From positions 47,739-111,738 of the forward strand of contig JAFXUZ010000074.1 in the NCBI GenBank assembly GCA_017524725.1: DNA of 64,000 bases, read 5' to 3'. Positions 30,891-40,474 of the stretch are shown piece after piece; positions within the stretch are counted from its first letter, which is position 1; every line of letters starts with the position of its first letter. Below the pieces are notes generated by a model. It was not told the origin of the DNA, made no database searches, and saw nothing but the letters and a program-made list of their open reading frames with translations. This DNA is from Clostridia bacterium. Lineage in GTDB: Bacteria > Bacillota > Clostridia > Christensenellales > Aristaeellaceae. Both the position numbers and the translations under genes were made by a program.

Positions 30891-32997
30891 AGCCAAGCAG
30901 CTCCCTAAAGAATTCATTCAGGAAGTTCCATCCCTGAATCAGGATGCCGGAAACGGCCAGCACGGCGACCACCGCCATGGCTGCCACAAAGAGGATCCAC
31001 AGGATGTTTTTCACCGTTTCGCCGAAACCGTAGCCGTGAATCTCTTTGACCTGCACAAACAGCAGCATGCCCGTCCACAACAGGATGACCGTTTGGAACA
31101 GATGATAGATGCTGCCCTCCGCGAGGGTCAGCACATTGCTCAGGAGCGCCAGGGGGAGGCTGAGCACGGTAAGGGGCATCAGAGCGTACACGCTGCCGAT
31201 AATGATGCCTTTCAGCGTGCCCTGGCCCTTGGTGATGGCGCCAACCAGATAATTGCCCAGTACCCACAGGATCACCGGAGCTACGTACAGCAGCAGGAAG
31301 GAAACCAGCGTCACGCCACGGATGCCTTCCATATCGAACACAAAGCTGGTGCAGGCCCGGGAAGCCACCATAAGCACCAGAAAGGCAAGATATACGATGG
31401 CCGCGGAAACCAGGCTGCCCTGGTTGCGCCGCGTCGCGTCGTAATAGGTATCCACCGGATGCCGCAATACCTGAGGCGCAAATTTCAGCTGCATCATCAG
31501 GCGCGAAAGCGCAGGGAAGCGGCGGGTAAGCGGCGTGAATACAGCGCGGAACACCGTGCTCACCCCTTGCTTCAGGAAGGAGAATACATTGAATTTCAGG
31601 ATTTTTTTCAGCAGCGTATGCACAAGCCACAGCCCGAAAAGCACCAGGATCACCGTGGCCGCGTTTTTCTGCACCGTTTCCGCCCGGATCTTCCACAGGG
31701 CGTCAGAGTAGTATTCCTGGTTTTCCGCCAGCGCCATACGGCGCATGGATTCCTGCCAGTCCCCGTTCATGTAGGCGATGCGGCCCAGGCCAAGATTGGC
31801 CCAGTAATAACTGCTGTTGGCTTTCAGGATGGAGCGCCAGCTGTCCTCCTGTTCATAATACCGCCCGTCGTTGTACATGGAGACGGCACTCAGGATTTTC
31901 GCCGTCAGCGTGGTGGGCAGCATGACGTGGATACCGTTGTAAGCCCGGTCCAGCACCAGCAGCCGTCCGTCAGGCGCTGCGGCGATGGCAGCGGGATCGG
32001 TAAAAAAACCTACCCGGCGGTCGTTGCCCACCAGCTTTTCCCCGAACATCATCAAAGGCTTTCCGTTGGCGTCGTACAAAATTACCGCACCGTTGGAGGC
32101 ATCCACCGCGAAGATCAGCCCGTTTTCATCCACATAGAGGGAGGACACCGCGCTCATGCTCTCCGCCCGACGATCCACCGTCACCCGGGTTTCCACGTTG
32201 GCAAACAGGTTGTCGCCGTTGGCGTTGAATTTTTTGATTTGCAAATTTGCCAGATTGCTGGTGGTGGTATAGATGAATCCGTTTTTGCTCACGCACATAC
32301 CGGTGATGGAAGGCGCAACGGCGTTGGAATTGGTTTCGATCTGTTCGTCGGTATAAAAGAGGCGCTTGAGCCGTTCCCCGAAGGTCAGCTGGGTGGCGTT
32401 CCGGCCAAAATACCCCTGGAAACGGCCCTGAGGGTTCATGACCATCAGGCCCTCGTTGCTGCCCTTGAGCAGCGCAAAAATATACCCGCGGTCGTCCACC
32501 ATCACCTTCATGGGGGTGAACATGATGTCCGTCAGGCGCACGTCGCTGGGTGCGGTCAGCGTGTCCCGAACCGAACCGTCGGCATTGAAAATCACGATGG
32601 CCGCGTGGCCCGTATCGGCGGCGTACACCGTGCCGTCCCCGTCCACAAACACGCCTTCAGGTCCTTTAAGCACGTCCGCCCCGTATACCTTCAGCAGCAC
32701 GCCGTCCATGGTGATCTGAACGATGCGGTTGTTGCCGCGGTCGGCAATGAACAGGGTGCCGTCGTCCTTGAGGCACAGGTCAGAAGGAGCGTTCAGCCCG
32801 TCGATCTGCTCCCCGTCCTGTGTGTAAAGGTACTGGCCCACGATGGAGGCGGGCACGTAGGGCGTTTGCATAAAGAAGGGCCGTCCGTCCGGCGTGTAGG
32901 CATAGGAACGGTACAGCGGTTCATCCGCCCGGGTGTTTGCCGCGCTCATCCCGCAGAGGAGGGCGAGCGTGAACAGCAAGGCAATTTTTCTTTTCAC
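30883..32997 (-). CDS. NHL-repeat/TPR/YIP1 fusion membrane protein
   Basis: A 704-residue protein with a signal peptide, then a propeller of NHL-type repeats (about 50-370; ADRGNNRIVQIT; AADTGHAAIVIFN; AVDASNGAVILYD), a TPR-like stretch (about 385-440; YYWANLGLGRIAYMNGDWQESMRRM), a membrane helix (about 445) and a C-terminal YIP1-type domain with five or more helices (about 500-690). The propeller faces outside and may bind glycan or a partner. It sits between two permease sets. No catalytic motif is visible. Neighbour genes suggest a structural or sensory part of the uptake machine; the function is not known to me. Confidence 0.85.
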   Translation of the reverse strand: MKRKIALLFTLALLCGMSAANTRADEPLYRSYAYTPDGRPFFMQTPYVPASIVGQYLYTQDGEQIDGLNAPSDLCLKDDGTLFIADRGNNRIVQITMDGVLLKVYGADVLKGPEGVFVDGDGTVYAADTGHAAIVIFNADGSVRDTLTAPSDVRLTDIMFTPMKVMVDDRGYIFALLKGSNEGLMVMNPQGRFQGYFGRNATQLTFGERLKRLFYTDEQIETNSNAVAPSITGMCVSKNGFIYTTTSNLANLQIKKFNANGDNLFANVETRVTVDRRAESMSAVSSLYVDENGLIFAVDASNGAVILYDANGKPLMMFGEKLVGNDRRVGFFTDPAAIAAAPDGRLLVLDRAYNGIHVMLPTTLTAKILSAVSMYNDGRYYEQEDSWRSILKANSSYYWANLGLGRIAYMNGDWQESMRRMALAENQEYYSDALWKIRAETVQKNAATVILVLFGLWLVHTLLKKILKFNVFSFLKQGVSTVFRAVFTPLTRRFPALSRLMMQLKFAPQVLRHPVDTYYDATRRNQGSLVSAAIVYLAFLVLMVASRACTSFVFDMEGIRGVTLVSFLLLYVAPVILWVLGNYLVGAITKGQGTLKGIIIGSVYALMPLTVLSLPLALLSNVLTLAEGSIYHLFQTVILLWTGMLLFVQVKEIHGYGFGETVKNILWILFVAAMAVVAVLAVSGILIQGWNFLNEFFRELLGYV

Positions 32998-33018
32998 ACG
33001 ATCACGATCCTTTCTGCG

Positions 33019-33942
33019 TTATTTGATACCGGAAGTGACCATGGTTTCAATCATGGACTTTTGCAGCACAGCGAAGATGATGAAGTTCGGCAGCAGCATC
33101 AGCAGGCCGGCGGCGGCCGTGGCACCTTTCCGGGCGACGGAGGAGGCGGTCAGGCCGGAAGTCAGGGAGCTGACAAAGTAGGGCAGTGTTTTCATGGATT
33201 CCGATACGGTGTACAGGGTGGAGGTGGTCATATCTCCCCACACATTCTGGAAAGCGATGATGAGCACCGCGCCTACGGCGGGCAGTACGGCGGGGGTAAT
33301 GATGCTCCAGAGTATGCGGATCTCGTTGGCTCCGTCGATCTTCGCGGCTTCACACAGGGAACCAGGTACCTGATCCATGAACTGCTTGATCAGGAACACG
33401 CCCATGGGCAGTGCCAGATGGGGCAGGATATGGGCCCAGAAGGTATCGATGATGTTCAGGCTGTTTACGATCAGATACCGGGTGATCACCACCGCTTCCG
33501 GGGAAAACATCAGGGCAACGGTGATCATTTGGAACAGGCCCTTCTGACCGGGGAATTTCAGCTTGGAAAAGGCGTAGGCGCAGCACAGGGAAAACACGAT
33601 GGCCAGCGCCGTGGTGACCAGGGTGACGGTGACGCTGTTGAAAAGATACCGGGAGAAGGGTACCGTAGATACGTCGGCAGCGTACATGAAATCCGTGAAG
33701 TTCTGCATGGTGGGATTGCGCACGAAGAACTGAGGCGGATAAACGAACAATTCTTCCAGGGGCTTAAAGGCGTTGCAGATCACATATACGATGGGCAGAA
33801 GAGAGATAAGCGCTATCACGGTGAGAAAAATAAGGATAATGACGGTGCTCAGCCTTGCGTGGCGCAGGCTGTACACAAAATGGTTCAGCCCCAGGCGGAG
33901 CTTTCGCCGGAAGGGGATCTTTCTTGTCTGCATGGTCTGCAT
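33019..33942 (-). CDS. Carbohydrate ABC transporter permease (MalG-like)
   Basis: A 307-residue protein with six membrane segments and an EAA loop (LCEAAKIDGANEIRILWSII). The ATG at 33942 has AAAGGAGG nine bases upstream; the longer in-frame extension is unlikely because it overlaps the previous gene out of frame. It pairs with the permease at 33944 and follows the large chimeric binding protein gene. Confidence 0.92.
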   Translation of the reverse strand: MQTMQTRKIPFRRKLRLGLNHFVYSLRHARLSTVIILIFLTVIALISLLPIVYVICNAFKPLEELFVYPPQFFVRNPTMQNFTDFMYAADVSTVPFSRYLFNSVTVTLVTTALAIVFSLCCAYAFSKLKFPGQKGLFQMITVALMFSPEAVVITRYLIVNSLNIIDTFWAHILPHLALPMGVFLIKQFMDQVPGSLCEAAKIDGANEIRILWSIITPAVLPAVGAVLIIAFQNVWGDMTTSTLYTVSESMKTLPYFVSSLTSGLTASSVARKGATAAAGLLMLLPNFIIFAVLQKSMIETMVTSGIK

Positions 33943-33943
33943 A

Positions 33944-34894
33944 TCATTCACCCTCCTTTGTACCCAGGAACCGGAAGCATACCCGGGACAGAATGTAGGT
34001 GACCACCAGCAGCATAAAGGACAGGGCCGTGGCGTAGCCCAGCTCAAACCGGGCGAAGCCGTAATCCTCAATATGGCTCTGGATCAATTGGCCCGCGTAA
34101 TTGGGGGTGGGGTTCTGGCCCGACAATTGCACACCGATGGAACCGGACTTGAGCGCGTTCACAATGGCCATCACCGCGGAAAACAACATCTGGGGCTTCA
34201 TCGAGGGAATGGTAATATAGAACAGCTCCAGCAGCGGGCTTTGGATACCGTCGATTTTCCCCGCTTCATACAGCTGCTCATCCACGTTCTGCATGCCCGC
34301 AAACAGGGACAGGAAGCCCACGCCCATGCTGGACCACAGCGTCACCAGCATCATAATGGGCAGCAGCCAGTTTTTGTCCTGCGTCCATGCCACGGGCGTA
34401 TTGATGACGCCCAGATTCAGCAGGATATCGTTCAAATAGCCCAGCCGGTCCGAGGAAAAGAACACCTGCCACACCACGCTGATCAGCACGCCGCCCGCGA
34501 TGGAGGGTGCGTAGATGGCCATGATGTAGGGCTTTTTCATTTTTCTGGGAGCTTTGTTGATCATCCAGGCCAGGCCGAATTGCAGGGCATATCCGATGGG
34601 GCCGACAACCACGGCGAACAAAAGTGTGTTGGGGATCACGAATTTCATCAGGACCACGTCTTTGGTGAACATCTTGATGAAATTGTTCAGTCCCGTAAAC
34701 ACCGGGGGCTGAATGGAATCATAGGAGGTGAAGGACAGCACTGTGGCTGAAAGCACCGGCCCAACGATGAAAATGCAAAAGCAGATCATGAATGGCGCGA
34801 TCAGCACATAGGCGATCCAGCTTTCCTTCATTTGCCGCCAGGTATCCTTCACCCGGCCCCCCAGCGGCAATTGCTGTGTTTTCTGCACGCTCAT
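33944..34894 (-). CDS. Carbohydrate ABC transporter permease (MalF-like)
   Basis: The 316-residue protein has six hydrophobic segments and an EAA loop (LYEAGKIDGIQSPLLELFYI). GAGAGGAGG lies directly before the ATG. It overlaps the upstream binding-protein gene by four bases, so the two are co-translated, and leads into its partner permease. Confidence 0.92.
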   Translation of the reverse strand: MSVQKTQQLPLGGRVKDTWRQMKESWIAYVLIAPFMICFCIFIVGPVLSATVLSFTSYDSIQPPVFTGLNNFIKMFTKDVVLMKFVIPNTLLFAVVVGPIGYALQFGLAWMINKAPRKMKKPYIMAIYAPSIAGGVLISVVWQVFFSSDRLGYLNDILLNLGVINTPVAWTQDKNWLLPIMMLVTLWSSMGVGFLSLFAGMQNVDEQLYEAGKIDGIQSPLLELFYITIPSMKPQMLFSAVMAIVNALKSGSIGVQLSGQNPTPNYAGQLIQSHIEDYGFARFELGYATALSFMLLVVTYILSRVCFRFLGTKEGE

Positions 34895-37719
34895 TCCTCC
34901 TCTCCCGGTTTGTCCACCGTCATCAGCGACATGGGAATCAGCGGCTTTCCGTCTTCGTCGATATAACCCATTTCCTGCTGCTTGATGCCCATTTCCAGGG
35001 TAATGTCTTCCACCGCCGTTTCAATTTCTTCCCGGTAATTTCCTTTATCGATGACGATACGGGTCCAGGCGTTCCACAATTCGCGGCTGGTCATATAGGA
35101 TCCGCCGGGCACCATGGGCAATTGTTTGTACCAGCGCATCTGCTCCAAAAGGACCTGCTTGGTATCCTCCGGCCAGTTCTGCATGTTTACCACGTCCAGA
35201 TTGGCTGAGAACCAGCGGAAGGCTTCGCCGTAATTGTTTTCCATGCTTTCGGCAAACAGGTACTGGGTGTCGGTGCTCAGCCACCACTTCATGTATTCCC
35301 ATGCTTTTGCCTGCCGTTTTTCGGTGGTTTTGAACATGACGGCGGAGGTTTGGCTGCCCGCCTGCCAGCGGTTCAGAGTCCCTTCCTCATCCCAGGTACC
35401 GGGAACCGGAGCGATGGCCCAATCGCCGGAAATATCGGGGGCGGCCATGTCAAACTGAATGTACTGATCGATATCCGCAATGCCCATGGGCACGTCGCCG
35501 ATGCGGAAATGCTGGTAGAAGCTGCTCATCTGGGGCTGCAGGCCGTATTTTACATACAGCTCCGTCCACTGGCGAAAAGCGGCATAGCCCTTTTCGTTGG
35601 TAAAAGCCAGGCCCAGGCCGTCCGGGGTGTACACATCCACATCGTTTTGGAAAAAGAAGGTCAGGTAATCGCCGTAGGGATAGAAGAAGGCGTAGTTTTG
35701 CTGGAGCAGGGTGGACAGCACATGAGTGGCATCCTTCCAGGTGACGGGCACCTGCAAGCCCAGACTTTCGATCACATCGGTTCGGTAAAACAGCACTTTC
35801 ACCCGGATCTCCTCCGGAATGCCGTATTCCGCGCCGCTGAAATAATGGGGGATAAGGGAGCCCATTGGCAGCGGGGCCACGATTTCATCAAAGCCGTCCA
35901 GACGGCTCAGATCCACCAGGGAGCCGCGAATGCCGAATTCAAAGGGCAGGACGATATCCACACCGGTCACCACGTCGGGCTGCTCGCCCGCAGCGTTTGC
36001 CAGCACCAGCAGTTGGGTGCCGGGCGGGCAATAACTCACTTTTACTTTGATGCCGCTTTCCGGGGTGAAATATTCGTCTGCCAGCAATTGCATCATGTCA
36101 ACATAGTCCCGGTTCCGCTGCACCCAAACATTCACCGTTTCCCCGTCATCGCGCACAGCGGCGTCATCCTTGGAGAAGAAGGAACTGGTAAAGTTTCGGA
36201 ATTCGTAGGACAGCCCTTCCCAGAAACCCGTACGGCCGGAAGGAAGATCCTTTCCGCTGCCCGCCAGAGAAATACGGTTCAGCGCCAGGGGCTGGGACAT
36301 CATGTTGTCTTCCCAGTTGGACAATGTGGTGTAGATGCTGGACAGGGCGTCGCTGCGCTTGGCGATGAGGTTATGATCCGCCGCAAGCTTTTTCAGGTCC
36401 TGGATGGCGGCATCCAGGGTACCCAGGCTGCCGCCTGCGCCAGTGATATCCTTCAGCTGATCGCGAACGCCTTCCAGCTCCGTCACCATGCGGTCCAGAT
36501 CCTCCTTAATGGTGGGAATATAGCGTTCCAGCTTCCAGATGCGGTACACGTCGCTGTCCGAGCCGATGATTTCCGTCACGTACAGGTCCAGCTTTTTCAT
36601 ATCATCCACCACCGCGCCCAGCTTCCGCCAGGTTTGGGCGTACGGCGCGTTGGTGACAGTGAGACGTAAAATGTGAACGCCCTTTGTCAGATACACCCGG
36701 TAAGGTTCGTCTCCGCCCGGAATGAGGGTTTCCCAGGAGGAACCGAAATGAAAGCCTACGGCCTCCAGCTCCGCAAAAGGAATTTGCCCATCGATCATGA
36801 TGGAGCGGAACGAGGTCAGGGCTATATTGAAATTCTGCACATAATGGAAGCCCAGGCAGTACAGCCCGTTCCGGGGCGCTTCGATCTGCCATTCGATATA
36901 ATCCAGAGCACTGTTCCAGCTGGAGCCGCCGATGGCGTTGAGCAGCTTGCGGCCCGCCTCGGAAGGGGTGACGCTGGGATTGGAAAACGTCAGGTTCTGG
37001 ATACTTTTGGAGGAACGGTGAAAAATATGCTCCGCCTCCACTGTAATAACCTCCTCTGCCAAAGGTTCATTTTTGTATTGATCCCTGTATTCGGCATAGG
37101 AAGGCAAAGAAGCGGGCGCTTTCAGGGTGATCCCCAGAATGGCCAGGCTGCCCTTGATCCCGGTCAAGGTCAGGGTGTTTTCGCCCTGCTCCAGCAAAAA
37201 CAGCATGGGTTCCGTTTGCAGGCCGCTGCGCTCCGAGAGCAGGATTTCCCGGGGGATCATCACACCGTTTTGCCGGGGACGGATTTCATTCCCGTATTCG
37301 TTCCGGGCGAAAGGATATTGGGCGTCCTCAAACTGCTTGGGGAACAGGAAGGCAGCGCATTCCGCGTAAGGCGTCCGGCCGTTGATCATCACGCCCCGTT
37401 CGATCAGGCTGCTGTTGCCGTCCAATTGGGCATAGCGCACCGACAGCTGATACAGCGCTTTTTCCGGCACATGCACGCGGAAAGATACGCTGCCTATACC
37501 CGTCCGCCAGCACAGGGCCTTTTCTCCGTCGATCGTTTCTTCTGTCAGGCCCACATCCTGCGCATCAAAGTCTTCCAGAGGCACGGCCACGTCCCGGGAA
37601 GCCTTGACCGCATCGTGCCAGGCGGCCAGAGCGTCCGCATAGTTTCTGTCTTCTCCCAGAGCTGCGGAACACAGCAGGATCAGGAGCAGCGGCACGATCC
37701 ATCGTAATAATCTGCGCAT
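34891..37719 (-). CDS. Large chimeric solute-binding protein with two N-terminal carbohydrate-binding-like modules
   Basis: The 942-residue exported protein is about twice the normal length for a sugar-binding protein. After a signal peptide come two beta-sandwich modules that look alike and like carbohydrate-binding domains (about 25-190 and 220-375; VSFRVHVPEKALYQLSVRYA and WQIEAPRNGLYCLGFHYVQ), a helical segment (about 390-480; DLDRMVTELEGVRDQLKDIT) and a family 1 binding domain (about 520-930; PDVVTGVDIVLPFEFG; YGIPEEIRVKVLFYRTDVI). ATG 37719 follows AAAGGAG. No lipobox is seen. It would bind a polymer by its modules and pass fragments to the permeases it overlaps. Confidence 0.86.
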   Translation of the reverse strand: MRRLLRWIVPLLLILLCSAALGEDRNYADALAAWHDAVKASRDVAVPLEDFDAQDVGLTEETIDGEKALCWRTGIGSVSFRVHVPEKALYQLSVRYAQLDGNSSLIERGVMINGRTPYAECAAFLFPKQFEDAQYPFARNEYGNEIRPRQNGVMIPREILLSERSGLQTEPMLFLLEQGENTLTLTGIKGSLAILGITLKAPASLPSYAEYRDQYKNEPLAEEVITVEAEHIFHRSSKSIQNLTFSNPSVTPSEAGRKLLNAIGGSSWNSALDYIEWQIEAPRNGLYCLGFHYVQNFNIALTSFRSIMIDGQIPFAELEAVGFHFGSSWETLIPGGDEPYRVYLTKGVHILRLTVTNAPYAQTWRKLGAVVDDMKKLDLYVTEIIGSDSDVYRIWKLERYIPTIKEDLDRMVTELEGVRDQLKDITGAGGSLGTLDAAIQDLKKLAADHNLIAKRSDALSSIYTTLSNWEDNMMSQPLALNRISLAGSGKDLPSGRTGFWEGLSYEFRNFTSSFFSKDDAAVRDDGETVNVWVQRNRDYVDMMQLLADEYFTPESGIKVKVSYCPPGTQLLVLANAAGEQPDVVTGVDIVLPFEFGIRGSLVDLSRLDGFDEIVAPLPMGSLIPHYFSGAEYGIPEEIRVKVLFYRTDVIESLGLQVPVTWKDATHVLSTLLQQNYAFFYPYGDYLTFFFQNDVDVYTPDGLGLAFTNEKGYAAFRQWTELYVKYGLQPQMSSFYQHFRIGDVPMGIADIDQYIQFDMAAPDISGDWAIAPVPGTWDEEGTLNRWQAGSQTSAVMFKTTEKRQAKAWEYMKWWLSTDTQYLFAESMENNYGEAFRWFSANLDVVNMQNWPEDTKQVLLEQMRWYKQLPMVPGGSYMTSRELWNAWTRIVIDKGNYREEIETAVEDITLEMGIKQQEMGYIDEDGKPLIPMSLMTVDKPGEEE

Positions 37720-37733
37720 AGCGGCTCCTTTCC

Positions 37734-38864
37734 TCATTTGATCCGCATGGCGGTGTTATTGTCAAAGAACAGGAACATGCTCATGTCCGCCGTGATCCAC
37801 AGCCTGGTACCCGCGGGATACCGGTCCCGCACGGAACCGCGGACGATCACCGGGGGAACCAAGGTGTCCGCCGTGTCATACCTGAGATGCAAAAACCGAT
37901 CCGCGCCGACCAGCTCGGACAATTCAAGCGTGCCGACAAAATAATTCCTGGGCTTTGGAGCGTCGGTCACGGGCAGCACGGACATGTATTCCGGCCGGAT
38001 GCCGCCCACCAGGTCATGTCCTTCATAGCGTTCCAGGTCGGGCGTGATATGCTCCCTGGGCACATCCAGATAAAACATTTTGTTGCTGAAGGCGTAACCT
38101 GTGTCCGTTTTTTCCAGGCGGCCGGGGATAAAATTCATGGGCGGAGTGCCGATAAAGCCGGCTACATATCGGTTGGCGGGTTCGTTGTAGATTTCCTCCG
38201 GCGTGCCCACCTGCTGCATGATGCCGCCGTTCATGACCACGATGCGGTCGCCCATGGTCATGGCTTCGGTCTGGTCGTGGGTCACATAAACGGTGGTAGT
38301 GCCCAGCTCCTGGTGGAGCCGGATAATTTCGGATCGCATCTGCACGCGCATCTTGGCGTCCAGGTTGGACAGCGGCTCGTCCATCAGGAACACGGAAGGA
38401 TCACGCACAATGGCGCGGCCCAGGGCCACGCGCTGGCGCTGTCCGCCGGACACGTCCTTGGGAAGCCTGTCCAGCAGATGGTCGATCTCCAGCTTTTTGG
38501 CTTTCTGGTTCACCAGCTCATTGATTTTGTATTTTTCCATTTTACGCAGCCTGAGTCCGAACGCCATGTTTTCAAACAGCGAAAGGTTGGGATACAGCGC
38601 GTAGTTCTGGAATACCATGGCAATGTTGCGCTGGCGGGGCGACAGATTGTTGACCACCTTGCCGTCAATGAGTATTTCGCCCCTGGAGATACTTTCCAGT
38701 CCGGCAATCATGCGAAGCGTGGTGGTTTTCCCGCAGCCCGACGCACCGACGAAAACCATGAATTCCCCGTCGCCGATATCCAGGTTGAAATCCCGCACGG
38801 CAGGTGCAGTGGTTTTCGCACCGGGATAAATTTTCCAAACGTTGCGAAGCGATACTTTGTCCAT
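37734..38864 (-). CDS. Multi-sugar ABC transporter ATP-binding protein (MsmX/UgpC-like)
   Basis: A 376-residue ATPase with Walker A GASGCGKTTTLRMIAG, Q-loop MVFQNYALYPNLSLFEN, signature DVSGGQRQRVALGRA, Walker B VFLMDEPLSNLD, switch His in VYVTHDQTEAMTMG and a C-terminal TOBE/OB domain. This is the general sugar ATPase of Firmicutes that serves several transporters. It is the only sugar-type ATPase in the window, against three permease pairs. ATG 38864 with GAGG upstream is preferred over the ATG at 38879. Confidence 0.95.
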   Translation of the reverse strand: MDKVSLRNVWKIYPGAKTTAPAVRDFNLDIGDGEFMVFVGASGCGKTTTLRMIAGLESISRGEILIDGKVVNNLSPRQRNIAMVFQNYALYPNLSLFENMAFGLRLRKMEKYKINELVNQKAKKLEIDHLLDRLPKDVSGGQRQRVALGRAIVRDPSVFLMDEPLSNLDAKMRVQMRSEIIRLHQELGTTTVYVTHDQTEAMTMGDRIVVMNGGIMQQVGTPEEIYNEPANRYVAGFIGTPPMNFIPGRLEKTDTGYAFSNKMFYLDVPREHITPDLERYEGHDLVGGIRPEYMSVLPVTDAPKPRNYFVGTLELSELVGADRFLHLRYDTADTLVPPVIVRGSVRDRYPAGTRLWITADMSMFLFFDNNTAMRIK

Positions 38865-38947
38865 ACAGATCCTCACCATTCTTCTATGTTATTACCGCGG
38901 CTGATCGGACAGCCCGCCGGGAGCGCGTCCCCCGGCGGGGCTGATAG

Positions 38948-38978
38948 AAAAAAGGCAGGAAGGCGGTTTGCGCCTTCC
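38948..38978 (-). terminator. Terminator after the first binding-protein gene (leftward)
   Basis: Read leftward, GGAAGGCG (38978-38971) and CGCCTTCC (38965-38958) pair, followed by TTTTTT (38953-38948). It sits between the binding protein and the ATPase gene, so the binding protein can be made in excess and the rest by readthrough. Confidence 0.78.
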
Positions 38979-38997
38979 CACCAAAATGGGTCACGGA

Positions 38998-40371
38998 TTA
39001 TTCGGGAAACACCACGGTGTTGTTGGCATTGACGAAGTTATCGTATTCCTTCAGCGCGTCTACCAGGCTGGCTTCGCCCCGGGCAACTTTGCGGGTGGCT
39101 TCCAGCAGGTTGAACTGATCGGCGTACAGGGTGTAGGGGGTCTGCATGGAGGCGTACAGGCCGTTATACAGCTTGGCGAAATCATCGTTCAGCTCATATT
39201 CGGTGGTGAAGGGGGGTAGGCCAAAGGTGAAGCCCACGGTGTCCTCGTCATACTTGAAGATGTGCTGGGTTTCTCCGTCAAAATCGGCGTATGCGTTGTT
39301 GCGGAATTCTTCGCTGGTCATAGCGGCCAGGTACTTCCAGGCCAGGTCCTTGTTCTTGGAGCCGGCATAGATGGCGTAGGAAATGGTTTCCATGGGCGCG
39401 CCGCCCGGCTCGCCGTTGTTGCCGCTGAAGGCGGGATAGAACACCTGGTTGAAGGCGGGTTCGCCGTTTTCATCCTTGATCAGGGCCCAGGAAGACACGC
39501 CGGGGAAGGTGGCGGAAATACCGGCCTTCCAGTCGATGTTCCACACGCTGTTGTCCAAACCGGCTACGTTGCGTTCATCCTGGCTCAGGGTGAAGGCGTA
39601 GTCATTGGCCTGGATCTCCAGGTACTTTTCAATGGCGGCGATGGCGTTGGGATCCTCGGCCAGGTTGGAAACGGCTTTGCCCTCGGCGTTGATGCCGTAT
39701 CCCTTTACGCCGTACACTGCGCAGAACATGGTCAGGAAACGGATGTAGTCGTTTTCGATCACGTTGCGGGCGATGGCGATACGGGGGTTGGCAGGGTCGG
39801 ATTTATTGGTGACGGCCTTGCACATATCCACGAACTGATCCAGAGTCCAGTCCAGATCGGGATAGTCCACGTTGGCGTTGTCCAGCACGTCGTAGTTGAC
39901 GAAAATGCCGTAGGGCATTACGTCAAAGGGCAGGGCATACAGCCGGCCATCCACGCTCAGGGCGTCCAGCACGCCGGGAACGAAGTTGTTTACAAAGCTT
40001 TCGTCCTTTTCCATGTATTCGTTCAGGGGCTCCATCAGGCCCTGATTCAGCAGCTGGGGCAGCAGCAGATCGGGATTGCCGTCGATGAAGAAAATGTCGG
40101 GAGCGTCGCCCGCGGCGGCGGCTCCGGCAATATCGCCCCAGCCCTTATTGATAACGAAGTTCAGCTTCAGGTTGGGGAACTGCTCCTTCAGGTAGTCATA
40201 GTAAGGATCGCCGGGCTGGTTGCCCCAGATGCCGTACAGAGATTCACGGCCCGTCTCGTTGGTGCGCACCCAAATGGTCAGCTCGCCTTCCACGTTGTCC
40301 GCGGCAAACGCTGGAATGGCGGTCAGCGCTAATGCGGCGATCAGCAGTACAGCCAGTAAACGCTTGAACAT
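38998..40371 (-). CDS. Extracellular carbohydrate-binding protein
   Basis: A 457-residue family 1 solute-binding protein with a signal peptide ending IPAFA-AD. There is no Cys near the cleavage site, so it is not a lipoprotein. GELTIWVRTNETGRE and APDIFFIDGNPDLL are typical of the MalE/YcjN group. ATG 40371 follows AAGGAGG at eight bases; the upstream ATG (40392) precedes that site. It is first in the leftward operon and just below the divergent promoter region with GTTAC repeats. Confidence 0.92.
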   Translation of the reverse strand: MFKRLLAVLLIAALALTAIPAFAADNVEGELTIWVRTNETGRESLYGIWGNQPGDPYYDYLKEQFPNLKLNFVINKGWGDIAGAAAAGDAPDIFFIDGNPDLLLPQLLNQGLMEPLNEYMEKDESFVNNFVPGVLDALSVDGRLYALPFDVMPYGIFVNYDVLDNANVDYPDLDWTLDQFVDMCKAVTNKSDPANPRIAIARNVIENDYIRFLTMFCAVYGVKGYGINAEGKAVSNLAEDPNAIAAIEKYLEIQANDYAFTLSQDERNVAGLDNSVWNIDWKAGISATFPGVSSWALIKDENGEPAFNQVFYPAFSGNNGEPGGAPMETISYAIYAGSKNKDLAWKYLAAMTSEEFRNNAYADFDGETQHIFKYDEDTVGFTFGLPPFTTEYELNDDFAKLYNGLYASMQTPYTLYADQFNLLEATRKVARGEASLVDALKEYDNFVNANNTVVFPE

Positions 40372-40409
40372 GTTCTGTTCCTCCTTTTTCATACGACCGA
40401 TTGAATTAA

Positions 40410-40430
40410 GTTACTTTAATTTAAATTAAC
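40410..40430. promoter_or_regulatory. GTTAC-type palindrome 1, candidate LacI operator
   Basis: A 21-bp near-palindrome: arms GTTACTTTAA and TTAAATTAAC around a central T, with 9 of 10 positions matching. It lies between the leftward promoter and the binding-protein start, where a repressor would block elongation. Confidence 0.55.
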
Positions 40431-40474
40431 ATAAATCAAAGACAATCCTTCAAATCGTGTCGTTAATTGCAATT

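Noticed and set aside
30793..34002. A 1069-codon rightward open frame, the longest in the window
   Set aside because: It is antisense to the NHL/YIP1 and permease genes, has high His/Gln/Gly content, no ribosome site and no recognisable domain.
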